Positions 41,736 through 50,067 of a stretch of 64,000 nucleotides of DNA are shown one piece after another (the stretch's first letter is position 1; each line of letters opens with the position of its first letter). The stretch is from Pontibacter actiniarum (GTDB lineage: Bacteria > Bacteroidota > Bacteroidia > Cytophagales > Hymenobacteraceae), in NCBI RefSeq assembly GCF_003585765.1, contig NZ_CP021235.1, positions 2,232,001 through 2,296,000 on the forward strand. The letters run 5' to 3'. Made by a program: the position numbers and the translations under genes. The notes under the pieces are model-generated. The model saw only the letters and a program-made list of their open reading frames with translations. It was not told the DNA's origin and did not search any database.

Positions 41736-44700
41736 CTACTCGGTATGATTGCAGGTACGAGCCCGCTTTGATTTCTCAGTATAAAACTTCTGTAAAAAAT
41801 AGTACACCACGTACTCCTGCAGGCGCTGGTCGGACTTAAACCACCTGTTCATGCTCATATGAATATAGCTGCTTAAATTTCCCTGCAGTGCTTTCTCATC
41901 CTTAAAATTAGCTGCTTTTATTTCATTTACAACCCGGTCCCTTCGCAAAGCCAGGAGCCTGCCGAGTATAGTGGATGACTCTTGCTGCAATAGCTTTTTC
42001 CTCAGGGATCTGTATTTTTGATCGAGTTCCACCCTTAGTTCCTGATGAAACTCGGCGCCTAGGCTGGCAGCCACTGCCTGAACAAAAGTGAGTTTCTCCC
42101 CTAAATCTAACTGAAAGGTATCCAGCCACGCGGCCACATTCTGCAGCGCAAAAAGCAACCGGCTGTCCTCCTCCTCATCCAGCACCACCTGCTCATTTGC
42201 AGCGAGAAACAGGGCAGAATCATGGTAAAAAATACGCTCTGAGAGCACCATCAACGCGGCACTATACCTTTCCACCTCTCTCACGTAAGTATCGAGCTGC
42301 ACCTTCCACACGAGCCTTTGCCTGGTAAAGGTAGCCAATGCAGTGGTTAAACAGTCCAGGGCCCTGGTAAAGCTTCCTTCTCGCTCTTGTAAATGCAGGC
42401 GAAGTCGAACATGATAGTGTGGGTCAGCATACCTCACAAAGAAATATTGGCTTATATCGCCCGCCGCCACCAATTTATCCACGCCTCTTTTGACTGTTTC
42501 TGCCAAGATCCTATCAGAGACATGGGCGCCGCAATAGATTTTCATATAGAGCCACACACTCCCCGGGAAGAAGGAGCGCTGAAAAACAGAAGCAGCTGCT
42601 GCGCCTCCTTCTTTCGGCTTCGCCTTAGCCCCCACAGCGGGAAGGTGGTAGAGCGGCAGGACAATTTGATTCGTAAAGCTATTGGGGCTGCTGTTCCCCT
42701 CAAAATGAAACCATTCTGTTAGGTGAATAGACTTCTGCACTTTCATCTCTTGCAGAAAAATCTCCTGGTACTCCCGCTTTTCCATGTGACAAACCAGTTG
42801 GTTATCAGCTCTTGTGATAGCAACAGTAGGCGGAAGCTTCCAGCGTTCACAGAATTCAGCCAGCTTTTCATATTTATCCTCACTTTCCAGGATGTGTTTT
42901 ACATCTTCTTCTGAGAACCTCCAGGTTGCAGGTGACAGTATGATGTTTTTATAGGATAGCCGGGGCAGAAACGTCATCCCTTCTGCCCAACCTCCCCAAT
43001 CGATCTTCAAGGCATGCTTTCCCTGGTGCTGCACTGCACACAGGAAATGGTACACCGGCAAAGAGTGTTGCCCGTAATTGTGGGCTGTAGACAAGCGTGG
43101 AATAACCTGTTTGTTGAGGCGTTTGGAGCGGAGCACGATGGTGTCGCGCTCAACGCTAACGGTTAAATCAGCAATCGGCAATGAACACTGATCCCCAACA
43201 GTTGCTTCAGAAAGGTAAGGAATCTCGAACTCCCGTAGCACAGGTCGTTGTAAGATGTTTCCAACACGCGCTTCCGGCAGGTGCAACACTTCAGCTAAGA
43301 CAGTATCAGGCATGAGCTCCTGCTCTTTTTCAGCAACTTCCAGGCTTAGGGCGCGGATCGCAGGGTCTAAATGACCGAACCTCCCCAAGAGGCAGTTTGC
43401 CGTAGTGCCACCAACAGATTGAAGGTAAAGCGGGCTGGCAGATTCGGAGGAAAGAAAAGAAAACATGGTGGCAAATGATGCCGGCAGCTGATCCGTCTTT
43501 GGGTGGAATTTAGCAATGTCCTCGTCTCTGAGCTCTATCGTGTTCAGCTCCTGCTTCACGGCCTTCTCGTACAACCCCTGCAGGTAGCCATGCCACGGCT
43601 CCACCACCGATCCGGGTTGTCTTCCTTCCTTGTAGGCTGCCTGTAAGGTAATGTTGGAGACATTTCCAATACTGGAAAGGACAGGGAATCCGATGCCTGT
43701 CTCAGAATCAAGTACTTCAGCAAGCGGCACTTCCTCCGTCTCGTACTTCTCCACGAAGGCCGCCTTGAAATCTTCCAGGAGTTGCTCGTGTATGGTTTGG
43801 CTTCCTGTAAAGCGGCTTACGACCTCTACCCCTTTTAGTACATTGTTCACAGTGGCCTCCGAAATGGTGGCCTGCTCCTGCGCTTCTTTAAAAAGATCAA
43901 CCTGGAAAAAGTTGCTGTTGTACACGGGGATGCCCAACTCCTGGATGCCCTGCTTAAAGGCACGCACTACCTTGTCCAGGTTAGGCTTTCCACTACTCTT
44001 ACGCAACAGGGCTATTCCTTCCTGGAAGTCATTCAGTACCCTTAGGTACTCCCTCACCCGTTCACCACCCAGGCTGTGTGCTATGCTCCTCAACGTCCCG
44101 GTAAGTGAGGCAAGCGGGTCTGGGTTGGTCACCGATATCTCCAGCTCACTCACCAGCAGCTGGGAAGCAATGAGCTCATAGGCAAAACGCTCTTTTTCAG
44201 CGGGTTCCTCATCAAAATCCATCAGGTCGATTATTTCTTTCACCGAAACCCCGGACTTGGCAGCGGTAAAAATTGTCTCGAGGAGGCTATCCTTTTCGAC
44301 GGAGGAAACCCTGTAGCTCCTTAGCCCTTTTTCCACTTCATATTCCACATACCTGTAGCTATCCCCCACTTCATACATGGAGTTGTTCGGGTAGTACTTC
44401 AATACAGGCCATATGCTTATGTCCTTGCTGATATGGTGACTCAGGGTAAACAAAAGGTGCATGTCGATCCTGACATGCTTGTGGCTTGTGTAAGAGGCAG
44501 CTGCACAAGCCACGTTGTCCTTCGTGCTGGTAACACGCCCGACACTACACCCTGCAAAGGTCCCAAACGGGGTACAACGGCTGGAAGCTCTTATCAGGTA
44601 CTTCTTAAGGCTGCTGATCACCCTGTCCTTGTTGGCCTCATTTCCTTCCAGCATTTTAACCGTCTTGTCATAAAGGGTAGGTGAAGCCCAAAAGATCGCC

Positions 44701-44834
44701 TCTAGAAATGTATCGTTCCTTAACTGCTCCTCCAGCAGCTCATCCAAGGTTAGAGAGGCATCATGCCTGATACTATTATAAGAAAACAGGGGGCTACGCA
44801 TCACAAAGCGACCGAAATGATGTATTTTAGACAT
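41736..44834 (-). CDS. Class I lanthipeptide dehydratase LanB (second copy)
   Basis: 1032 residues, full-length LanB: glutamylation domain at the N terminus ('LIRASSRCTPFGTFAGCSVG' about residues 92-111; 'AHNYGQHSLPVYHFLCAVQ' further on) and the SpaB_C elimination domain at the C terminus ('GSVWLYMKIYCGAHVSDRIL', 'QYFFVRYADPHYHVRLRLHL', 'LDTYVREVERYSAA'). LanB enzymes use glutamyl-tRNA to dehydrate Ser/Thr in the precursor. It stands apart from the first LanB, downstream of the response regulator, and could serve a different precursor. Stop TAG is immediately followed by the kinase start. Confidence 0.93.
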   Translation of the reverse strand: MSKIHHFGRFVMRSPLFSYNSIRHDASLTLDELLEEQLRNDTFLEAIFWASPTLYDKTVKMLEGNEANKDRVISSLKKYLIRASSRCTPFGTFAGCSVGRVTSTKDNVACAAASYTSHKHVRIDMHLLFTLSHHISKDISIWPVLKYYPNNSMYEVGDSYRYVEYEVEKGLRSYRVSSVEKDSLLETIFTAAKSGVSVKEIIDLMDFDEEPAEKERFAYELIASQLLVSELEISVTNPDPLASLTGTLRSIAHSLGGERVREYLRVLNDFQEGIALLRKSSGKPNLDKVVRAFKQGIQELGIPVYNSNFFQVDLFKEAQEQATISEATVNNVLKGVEVVSRFTGSQTIHEQLLEDFKAAFVEKYETEEVPLAEVLDSETGIGFPVLSSIGNVSNITLQAAYKEGRQPGSVVEPWHGYLQGLYEKAVKQELNTIELRDEDIAKFHPKTDQLPASFATMFSFLSSESASPLYLQSVGGTTANCLLGRFGHLDPAIRALSLEVAEKEQELMPDTVLAEVLHLPEARVGNILQRPVLREFEIPYLSEATVGDQCSLPIADLTVSVERDTIVLRSKRLNKQVIPRLSTAHNYGQHSLPVYHFLCAVQHQGKHALKIDWGGWAEGMTFLPRLSYKNIILSPATWRFSEEDVKHILESEDKYEKLAEFCERWKLPPTVAITRADNQLVCHMEKREYQEIFLQEMKVQKSIHLTEWFHFEGNSSPNSFTNQIVLPLYHLPAVGAKAKPKEGGAAAASVFQRSFFPGSVWLYMKIYCGAHVSDRILAETVKRGVDKLVAAGDISQYFFVRYADPHYHVRLRLHLQEREGSFTRALDCLTTALATFTRQRLVWKVQLDTYVREVERYSAALMVLSERIFYHDSALFLAANEQVVLDEEEDSRLLFALQNVAAWLDTFQLDLGEKLTFVQAVAASLGAEFHQELRVELDQKYRSLRKKLLQQESSTILGRLLALRRDRVVNEIKAANFKDEKALQGNLSSYIHMSMNRWFKSDQRLQEYVVYYFLQKFYTEKSKRARTCNHTE

Positions 44835-45373
44835 GATACCTATAGGTAGACTTCTGGTAAAAATTGTATATATGTTTTTGTGACGGGATGAGCCAATCTA
44901 GCACATGCGTCAGATGACCTTCTTGGGCACAGGCCTTTCTCCGAGGCCGCTCTGGTACCTGAGTGTTTGAATAGCAGCAGCGGAAACAGGCGTCCCATCC
45001 AGAAGCGCGTGTCTGTGTTTGGGGCTGACAAATCGGGCTGTGCGGCTACCAAGCGGCATCGGCGAAGGCTTCGTTGGGTGAGAGGAGGCAGCAAGAGGCG
45101 CACCTGAAAGGGTTGTTGCCTCAGTGGCTCCAACACCGCCTGTCATTCTTACGTCACGCCCTCTTCAGAAAAGAACCTCTCCACAAGCAGCTGCGCTGAT
45201 GCAGGAAAGTTGGGGGAGCGGGCTATCTGCAGTGGTCTATTAGTAGCGTATGCCAAACGCTTGCAGGCCAACAAACATCCTGCTTCCCGACACCTACCCC
45301 TGGAAATAGAACTCCTCCGGGACCTTCTTAACACATCCAGGCAACCTGGCTCAGTGACGCCAACACAGGCTTG
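44835..45373. other. Intergenic region upstream of second LanB
   Basis: About 540 bp with no supported gene. The AT-rich 40 bases just before the LanB start (TATATACAATTTTTACC on the minus strand) could hold a promoter; the rest is GC-richer. A good place to look for LytTR binding repeats. Confidence 0.5.
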
Positions 45374-46096
45374 TTACTTTAGCCATTTGTTTGCTTCGTT
45401 CTTAATGCTCTCCCTGTAAGTAGAACCAATAATGATTTCTTCGTCTGCAACGGAGGTTTCTAGAACGTTTCCATCAATTCCCTGGATGGAAGAAGTTCGC
45501 ACAATAAATGAACGGCTTACCCTTGTAAACTCATGGGGGGGAAGAATCTCCAGAATACGCTTCATGGTTAAATAGGTGATGATCTTTCGGTCCTTCAAGT
45601 AGATCTGGACATAATCCTTCATGCCTTTCACCAACAAGACGTCTTCAAATTTAATATGCAGCAGTTTCCCATTCACTTTTGCCCAGAAATGGGTATTAAA
45701 CGCCTGCCCCTCGTTTTCCTGGTACTTCACCTGGTTGGTGCTATTGATGAGATGGTGCACCTTGTTGACTGCTTTGAGAAACCGTTCGAACGAGATAGGC
45801 TTTAGCAGGTACCCAGCAACGTCTAACTCAAAGCCCTCCAGGGCGTAATCGGGCGAAGCTGTGGTCAAGATGATTTGGGGCTTTACATGGTTCAGTATCT
45901 TTATCAATTCAATGCCACTCATTGTTGGCATTTGTATATCCATAAATACTAAGTCCGGCTTTAACGCTTCAATGTACTTTAAGCCTTCAATGGCGTTACC
46001 GGCTTTTTGCAGTACTTCAAGAAAGGGAACTTTACGGGCGAGTTTTTCGATCACTTCCTGAGCCAAAGGCTCATCATCGATAATAATACACTTCAT
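45374..46096 (-). CDS. LytTR-family response regulator
   Basis: 240 residues: receiver domain (about 1-118) with acidic pocket 'IIIDDEP', phosphorylated Asp53 in 'LVFMDIQMPTMSG', and Lys in 'LLKPISFERF'; LytTR DNA-binding domain (about 140-235: 'FEDVLLVKGMKDYVQIYLKD', 'FTRVSRSFIVRTSSIQGI'). Partner of the LytS-type kinase at 40638, though separated from it by the LanB gene. Likely cluster-specific activator. Confidence 0.93.
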   Translation of the reverse strand: MKCIIIDDEPLAQEVIEKLARKVPFLEVLQKAGNAIEGLKYIEALKPDLVFMDIQMPTMSGIELIKILNHVKPQIILTTASPDYALEGFELDVAGYLLKPISFERFLKAVNKVHHLINSTNQVKYQENEGQAFNTHFWAKVNGKLLHIKFEDVLLVKGMKDYVQIYLKDRKIITYLTMKRILEILPPHEFTRVSRSFIVRTSSIQGIDGNVLETSVADEEIIIGSTYRESIKNEANKWLK

Positions 46097-46563
46097 CTGG
46101 GGAAACGAATAAATTTGTTTTCAGCACTCATACGAGGAACTTTTTCTTTCATTTGGCAACAAAAGACCGGCTAGGTATATCCCCTTGAGCATTATGACTG
46201 TCTGCGGCACGTTTCCGGCTGCTCAAAATCACCTTGACAGGCAGTAAGGGTATTTAGTTCCATGTGGTAACGCCTTGTTTACCTGCTGTAAGGAAGCACT
46301 CCCATGGGCTGAAGGTTCCTGGTTGATGCGGGATGAAAAAACAGCTGCGGTCCTACAGGAACCCCTTCTCTTGCCAGAACTACCGATAAAACCGGTCTTT
46401 GTCCTTCTAAGATCTATAAAAAAATGAAAGAAAACCATTCTTTTCCACAAAAGTTGCTCGCCTGTTAGCCTCCAAGCGTCTTATCCTGTCACGCGGTTGC
46501 TTTCGAACTGCCAGGTTCCGGCGTGCGGGTCCCCAGCGGCGCGGTAACCTTTGCTTGCTGTAC
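46097..46563. other. Intergenic region between HlyD-like gene and response regulator
   Basis: About 465 bp without supported gene. Short complementary words (GGTTCCT...AGGAACC, about 46310-46366) could form a loose hairpin. May contain the promoter of the response regulator. Confidence 0.45.
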
Positions 46564-47295
46564 TTATGGCATTATATTTCCAAAAATTCGGCCTGCAATC
46601 GTTTTGTTCTCCAGGATGATTTCGGCCTTGCCTACCATCGAATACTTTATAGGGAGCTCCTGTCCCAGGTTTGTCCGCAGCTTTTTGGTGTCAAGCGTCA
46701 CGTAGCTTTGTACTTTCCCCTCAACGGGCACCGGGAGAATCTTTGTAATTTTCCCGGTCAGGAACCCAAAATCCGCTGTAGGGTAGTTGTCCACCGTAAT
46801 GACGACTTCCTGCCCCAGTATAATCCTCCCGGAGCCCTTCACAGGGTACAGCAACTTTATTTCGAAGTCGGTGGTCTCCGGCACCACCCAGACAACATAG
46901 TCCTGCGTGTTGCTGGCATCAATCCCCTTTGCGATAAACACTCTGCCTGCCATAGGGGTCGTGATTGCCTCACAAATGTTTTTGCTGTCGTTTTTATGGA
47001 CAAAGAGGGTATCCCCAGGTGTTACCCAGTCTTCTTCCTTCACATGGAAAATAAACTCCTGGTTAGCGTCATCCCGCTTCAATAGAACCTTACCGGGTTG
47101 TTCTTTTGCCTGGATCAGTACCTCAGCTGAAACACTGTCGGGAAATGAAATGGTATTGCTGATACCTACACCGATGACAGAAACAATGAACAGGATGGTA
47201 ACGCCCCATCTTGTAATCCAGTGAGGAACCCTTCCAATGATTTCCTCCATTTCATGACTCTGCTCTTCGGAATTTAGCGGGTTGTAGTTTGGCAT
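46564..47295 (-). CDS. Short HlyD-like membrane-fusion (adaptor) protein
   Basis: 243 residues: cytoplasmic start, one membrane helix (about 30-48, WGVTILFIVSVIGVGISN), a biotinyl-lipoyl-like barrel ('EAITTPMAGRVFIAKGI') and a beta-barrel part ('GSGRIILGQEVVITVDNY'). The long coiled-coil hairpin of typical HlyD proteins is missing, so it is much shorter than usual and unlikely to reach a TolC. Thirteen bases downstream of the C39 exporter, so a dedicated partner for it. Confidence 0.85.
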   Translation of the reverse strand: MPNYNPLNSEEQSHEMEEIIGRVPHWITRWGVTILFIVSVIGVGISNTISFPDSVSAEVLIQAKEQPGKVLLKRDDANQEFIFHVKEEDWVTPGDTLFVHKNDSKNICEAITTPMAGRVFIAKGIDASNTQDYVVWVVPETTDFEIKLLYPVKGSGRIILGQEVVITVDNYPTADFGFLTGKITKILPVPVEGKVQSYVTLDTKKLRTNLGQELPIKYSMVGKAEIILENKTIAGRIFGNIMP

Positions 47296-47307
47296 ACCTT
47301 GTATGGT

Positions 47308-49584
47308 TTAAGCTGCATCCAGTTCCAGTTGATTTTTCACCAGCTCAAAATAGTAGCCACGCTGGTGTACTAAAGACATATGGTTACCCACCTCGACAAC
47401 TTCACCGTCTTTCATGACAACAATTTGATCCGCCTTTTTAACCGTACTCAAGCGATGCGCAATAATTAAAACAGTCCGCCCTTTATAGAACTCATCCAGG
47501 TTTTCCATGATAACGCGTTCATTGTTGGAGTCTAAGGCACTTGTCGCCTCGTCAAAGAACATGTAGTTAGGCTCTTTATAAACAGCCCTTGCAATAAAAA
47601 TACGTTGTTTCTGCCCACCGCTAAGCCCGGATCCGGTATTGCCGATTCTGGTGGTAAAGCCCAGGGGAAGCTGTGAAATGTACTCATGCGCGTTGGCTAC
47701 ATGCACGGCATTCATCAGTTTCAGCTCATCAATTTTGTTGCCGTCCAACGCGATGTTCCGTGCAATCGAGTCCGAGAAGATATAGCCATCCTGCATCACG
47801 GTTCCGCACTGACTCCTCCATAACTTCGCCGAGAGGTCATCAAGGTTGCTCCCATCCACGAGTATGGTTCCTTCTGTGGCTGGGTAAAACTTTAGCAACA
47901 GCTTTAACAGGGTTGTTTTCCCACTCCCGCTGGCCCCGACGATGGCCGTCACTTTCCCCTGGGGGATATGAAGGTTTATGTTTTTCAAAACCATCTGGGA
48001 CTTGGCATGCCCATACCTAAAGCAAACATTGTCTAGCGTGATGCCGGGTTTAAACCTACTGTTGAGCCCTTTGGCAAAAAAAGCCTGGTTGAGGGAATGC
48101 CCAAAATTCTCCTCGTGTAGACCTGCTACAAGGCGGCTACTTTTTTCCTCATTTTGCTTGTTGTGGATTTCCCCCAGCCTCTCTAAGCTGATTTTGGCGT
48201 CCTGAACCGTCTTTACGAACTGGATAAGCTGAGATAAAGGGCCGTTCATCTGCCCGATTATGTACGATATGCTCAACATAACCCCCAACGATATCTGCCC
48301 GTCGATCACCAGGACTGCCGCCATGAAAGAAATTACAATGTTCTTCAGCTGTGTAAAGAAAGTGGACCCTACTTCCTGGTACTGCTCAAGTGCCAAACTC
48401 TTGAGGTTGATTTTAAAGAGCTTGGACTGGATCTTTTCCCACTCCCACCTGCGCGACTTCTGGCTGTTGTACAACTTTATTTCCTGCATGCCGGTAATGA
48501 TCTCATAAATGCTGTTCTGGTTTTCCCTTGCCCTTTGAAACCTGTTATAGTCTATGTTTCTTCTCTTCTTAAGAAAAAGAAAGATCCAGGCAACCGATAT
48601 AGCACTCCCGGCAAGGAAGATGAACAAGAAGCGTACATCATAAATGCCGAGGACAACGGAAAAAATCACTAGGTTGATGATCGAAAAAAGTGTGCTGAGG
48701 GCAGAACCTGTGAGAAAACTCTCTATCCTGTGATGGTCACTGATCCGCTGGGTGATGTCGCCAATATTTTTAGATTCGAAGAAATTAATGGGCAGCTTCA
48801 TTAATTTAATCAGGAAATTAGATATGATAGTGATGCTGATCCGCGTACTAACATGCAGCAGGATCCAGTTCCTTATCAGGTTGACGAGCAGGCTTCCGAT
48901 GAACAGGGCGAGCTGGGAGATCAGCACGAGGTACACAAAGTTTAGGTTCTGCTTATTGATCCCAAAGTCTACCAGGCTTTGCGTCAGAAAAGGAAAGCAC
49001 ATGCTAATGAAGCTGGCCAGCACCATTCCCAAGAATATCTGGAAGATGTATGCCTTGTAGGGCCTTATGTACTGCATCAAAAACCCGATGCTCGAGGAAT
49101 GCTGCTCTGTCGCAACCTCCTCGCTCATGGGCTGGTAAAACTCTGGGGTTGTCTCCAACAGCAAGGCGATGCCTTTATTGTCCTGCGTGCTAACCCAGCA
49201 TTTTTTGAAGGTCTCCACATCCACCTCCACAAGGTTATGGCCAGGGTCGCCTATGACTAGCTTCTCTTCCCTTCTGTACCAGGTCTTCCCTTTGATGTCA
49301 TACAGTACAACAAAGTGATCTTGGTTCCAGTGTAAGATACACGGCAATGGAACCTCTTCCTTCAGTTGGTTGTAAGACAGCTTTCCTACCAAGGTCCGGA
49401 AGCCAATTTTCTCAGATGCCTCGCTTAGCCCCAGAAAGCTCACCCCATTCTTCGTGATATGCGAAATGGAACGTAAGTAATCCAGCGTGTATTCTTTCCC
49501 ATAAAATGCACTCACCATTCTTAAACAGGTTGGACCACAATCCATGTAGTCCAACTGTTTATAAAACTTATATTTAGAATGCAT
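47308..49584 (-). CDS. Peptidase C39-containing ABC exporter (PCAT/LanT)
   Basis: 758 residues. C39 peptidase (about 1-140) with Cys16 ('LDYMDCGPTCLRM'), His90 ('HWNQDHFVVL') and Asp113 ('IGDPGHN'); it cuts leaders after double glycine. Six membrane helices about 165-440, then the ATPase with Walker A 'IVGASGSGKTTLLKLL', signature 'SGLSGGQKQRIFIARA' and Walker B 'YMFFDEATSALDS'. Exports the mature peptide across the inner membrane. Nine bases downstream of a double-glycine peptide gene. Confidence 0.96.
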   Translation of the reverse strand: MHSKYKFYKQLDYMDCGPTCLRMVSAFYGKEYTLDYLRSISHITKNGVSFLGLSEASEKIGFRTLVGKLSYNQLKEEVPLPCILHWNQDHFVVLYDIKGKTWYRREEKLVIGDPGHNLVEVDVETFKKCWVSTQDNKGIALLLETTPEFYQPMSEEVATEQHSSSIGFLMQYIRPYKAYIFQIFLGMVLASFISMCFPFLTQSLVDFGINKQNLNFVYLVLISQLALFIGSLLVNLIRNWILLHVSTRISITIISNFLIKLMKLPINFFESKNIGDITQRISDHHRIESFLTGSALSTLFSIINLVIFSVVLGIYDVRFLFIFLAGSAISVAWIFLFLKKRRNIDYNRFQRARENQNSIYEIITGMQEIKLYNSQKSRRWEWEKIQSKLFKINLKSLALEQYQEVGSTFFTQLKNIVISFMAAVLVIDGQISLGVMLSISYIIGQMNGPLSQLIQFVKTVQDAKISLERLGEIHNKQNEEKSSRLVAGLHEENFGHSLNQAFFAKGLNSRFKPGITLDNVCFRYGHAKSQMVLKNINLHIPQGKVTAIVGASGSGKTTLLKLLLKFYPATEGTILVDGSNLDDLSAKLWRSQCGTVMQDGYIFSDSIARNIALDGNKIDELKLMNAVHVANAHEYISQLPLGFTTRIGNTGSGLSGGQKQRIFIARAVYKEPNYMFFDEATSALDSNNERVIMENLDEFYKGRTVLIIAHRLSTVKKADQIVVMKDGEVVEVGNHMSLVHQRGYYFELVKNQLELDAA

Positions 49585-49592
49585 CGGCAGCT

Positions 49593-49775
49593 TTATTTAT
49601 TTGAAACGTTATTTGATGTCGTGGGCCAGTGGGTCTCAACAGTGGTGCTTTGGCTTCCTCCAGCGATGTTGTCTAGTTCCTCCTCGCTATCCTTTATCTC
49701 TGAGTCACCGAATAGTTTGAGCTTCTTTAATTCGCTGATCGTTTTCTTGTTTTTAATTTTCTTGCTCTTTTTCAT
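49593..49775 (-). CDS. Cys-free double-glycine precursor peptide (Ser/Thr-rich)
   Basis: 60 residues: Lys-rich start, leader 'ISELKKLKLFGDSEIKDSEE', then 'ELDNIAGG' as cleavage site and a 20-residue core beginning 'SQSTTVETHWPTTSN'. Core has 7-8 Ser/Thr and no Cys, so a LanB could dehydrate it but no lanthionine ring can form within it. Sits directly before the C39 exporter. Inferred natural-product precursor. Confidence 0.75.
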   Translation of the reverse strand: MKKSKKIKNKKTISELKKLKLFGDSEIKDSEEELDNIAGGSQSTTVETHWPTTSNNVSNK

Positions 49776-49786
49776 ATTTAACGCTT

Positions 49787-49984
49787 TTATACCACTTCTT
49801 CTCTTCCGCCAAATAACTGGCTGATTTTAATGCGCACGGCTGGATGCTTTTCAGCATCATAGAGGGGCGGCTTGTACTCCTTGAATCCACCGCTCAATGT
49901 ATGCGACTCCGCATCAGCAATAGCCACGTCACCTAAGTCCGCCAGGCTTTTTTTCTTCGTGTTGATTTTTAACAGCTTTTTCAT
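49787..49984 (-). CDS. Cys-free double-glycine peptide
   Basis: 65 residues: 'MKKLLKINTKKKSLADLGDV' leader, 'ADAESHTLSGG' cleavage motif, then a Pro/Lys/aromatic core 'FKEYKPPLYDAEKHPAVRIK' and a second GG near the end ('SQLFGGREEVV'). Only one Ser after the first GG and no Cys, so it is a poor lanthipeptide substrate. May be a separate bacteriocin-like peptide, an inducer or an immunity/helper peptide exported by the same ABC protein. Confidence 0.7.
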   Translation of the reverse strand: MKKLLKINTKKKSLADLGDVAIADAESHTLSGGFKEYKPPLYDAEKHPAVRIKISQLFGGREEVV

Positions 49985-50067
49985 GTATCTCTTTTTTTTC
50001 TAATTTGTTGAAAAGCTCTATCGAGGAAAATAATTTTAGACCAACCCTAAAAAGGCTTAGACAAACG

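Noticed and set aside
44840..45334. Short frames between LanB and the response regulator that might be additional precursors
   Set aside because: No double-glycine leader and no Lys/Glu leader pattern; Arg/Pro-rich translations typical of wrong frames.
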